Assembly (NCBI GenBank): GCA_029863625.1
Contig: JAOTUY010000002.1
Coordinates: 35,844 to 99,843, forward strand
DNA length: 64,000 nucleotides
Origin: Acidimicrobiia bacterium
GTDB taxonomy: Bacteria; Actinomycetota; Acidimicrobiia; Spongiisociales; UBA4744
Reading direction: 5' to 3'
Each line of letters opens with the position of its first letter. The stretch's first letter is position 1. Shown here one piece after another: positions 63,338-64,000 of the stretch. The translations under genes were made by a program, and so were the position numbers. A model generated the notes under the pieces. The model had not been told where the DNA came from and searched no databases. It was given only the letters and a program-made list of their open reading frames with translations.

Positions 63338-63876
63338 ATGAACTCACCTCAGCGCGTCATGGCGGAAATTGCTGTAGGGCAGTCCGGCGTCATCCAACGA
63401 GCTCAAGCCTTGGCGGCCGGGCTGACCAAAGCTCAGATTGAAAACCAGCTCCGGGTTGGAGCCTGGATTCGAGTCTTGGAGGGCGTCTATCGCAATGCAG
63501 CTGTCCCCGAAACGTGGGAAAGTAACCTCGCCGCAGCCTGTCTGACAGGTGGCGAACTGGTCGCCGCATCCCACCGATCCGCCGCAGAACTTCATGGCTT
63601 GCCCGGAGGTTCTCTTTCGATTGTCGAGGTGACTGCTCGACGGTGGGGCCGCAGCCATAGAAAGGGGCTCATCGTTCATGAAAGTACCACTCTTGGAGGG
63701 CCCGACATCACGTCTGTCCGAGGCATCCCAACCACGTCGGTCGAGAGAACACTCCTCGACCTGGGCGCGGTACGTGGCTACCTCACGGTACAAATGGCAT
63801 TCGATCGAGCGATCAGAGATGGCAAGACATCTTGGACGAAGACGAACGAGACGCTGCAACGGCTGGCCCGATCAGG
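63338..63876 (+). pseudogene. AbiEi-type / DUF559-associated protein, 3' end removed by an IS insertion
   Basis: SGVIQRAQALAAGLTKAQIENQLRVGAWIRVLEGVYRNAAVPETW N-terminal wHTH domain; reading frame runs into IS sequence from about 63877. Confidence 0.7.
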
Positions 63877-64000
63877 TGTCAACGCCGGTCGAAAACTGCG
63901 CGGTTTTGGCCGGTTGAATTTTGCGCGTTCTATCAGGTTTGTTCGGCTGCCATCACCTCCTTCTCTTTGCCTCTGAGGCGGTAGCTTTCTCCTTTGAGGA
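63877..64000 (-). mobile_element. IS21-family insertion sequence terminus (partial, continues past the window)
   Basis: TGTCAACGCCGG... end; 19-nt imperfect direct repeats GCCGGTCGAAAACTGCGCG (63884-63902) and GCCGGTTGAATTTTGCGCG (63909-63927); minus-strand istB 3' end. Confidence 0.75.
63933..64000 (-). CDS. istB: IstB-like ATPase C-terminus (partial)
   Basis: Reverse-strand ...LKGESYRLRGKEKEVMAAEQT*, matching the GESYRLR tail typical of IstB. Confidence 0.7.
   Translation of the reverse strand, partial: LKGESYRLRGKEKEVMAAEQT

Overview
High-GC window from what looks like an actinobacterial chromosome (lineage inferred from gene content and synteny only; Acidimicrobiia-like is a guess). Most of it is housekeeping: gatCAB, dapC-dapD-dapE, cysteine desulfurase-mnmA-MetE-like-ligA, murA, rpiB, GH57-glgA, metG, rsgA, korAB, and several ABC transporters. 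The standout is a bacterial microcompartment (BMC) operon on the minus strand (about 36843-42225). It encodes six shell proteins (one BMC-H, two different BMC-T, three BMC-P/EutN-CcmL) and three enzymes: a RpiB-like sugar-phosphate isomerase, a DeoC deoxyribose-phosphate aldolase and a CoA-acylating aldehyde dehydrogenase. Each enzyme has an N-terminal amphipathic-helix extension resembling an encapsulation peptide. A MerR-like regulator is divergent from it and a class I fructose-bisphosphate aldolase follows. No phosphotransacylase, alcohol dehydrogenase or kinase is encoded nearby, and the BMC RpiB has Asp where the catalytic Cys normally sits. Other signals: -10 boxes 6-8 nt upstream of start codons at many genes (leaderless mRNAs); a Shine-Dalgarno-sequestering hairpin plus an 18-aa leader ORF upstream of rsgA; a Ni-SOD with HCDLFCG instead of HCDLPCG next to its maturation protease; a dodecin-like protein lacking the flavin-binding Trp/Gln; a two-hairpin intergenic element in two copies; and an IS21-family element truncating an AbiEi-like gene at the right edge. 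No tRNA, rRNA or CRISPR array was recognised. All family calls are by reading motifs; no database search was run.
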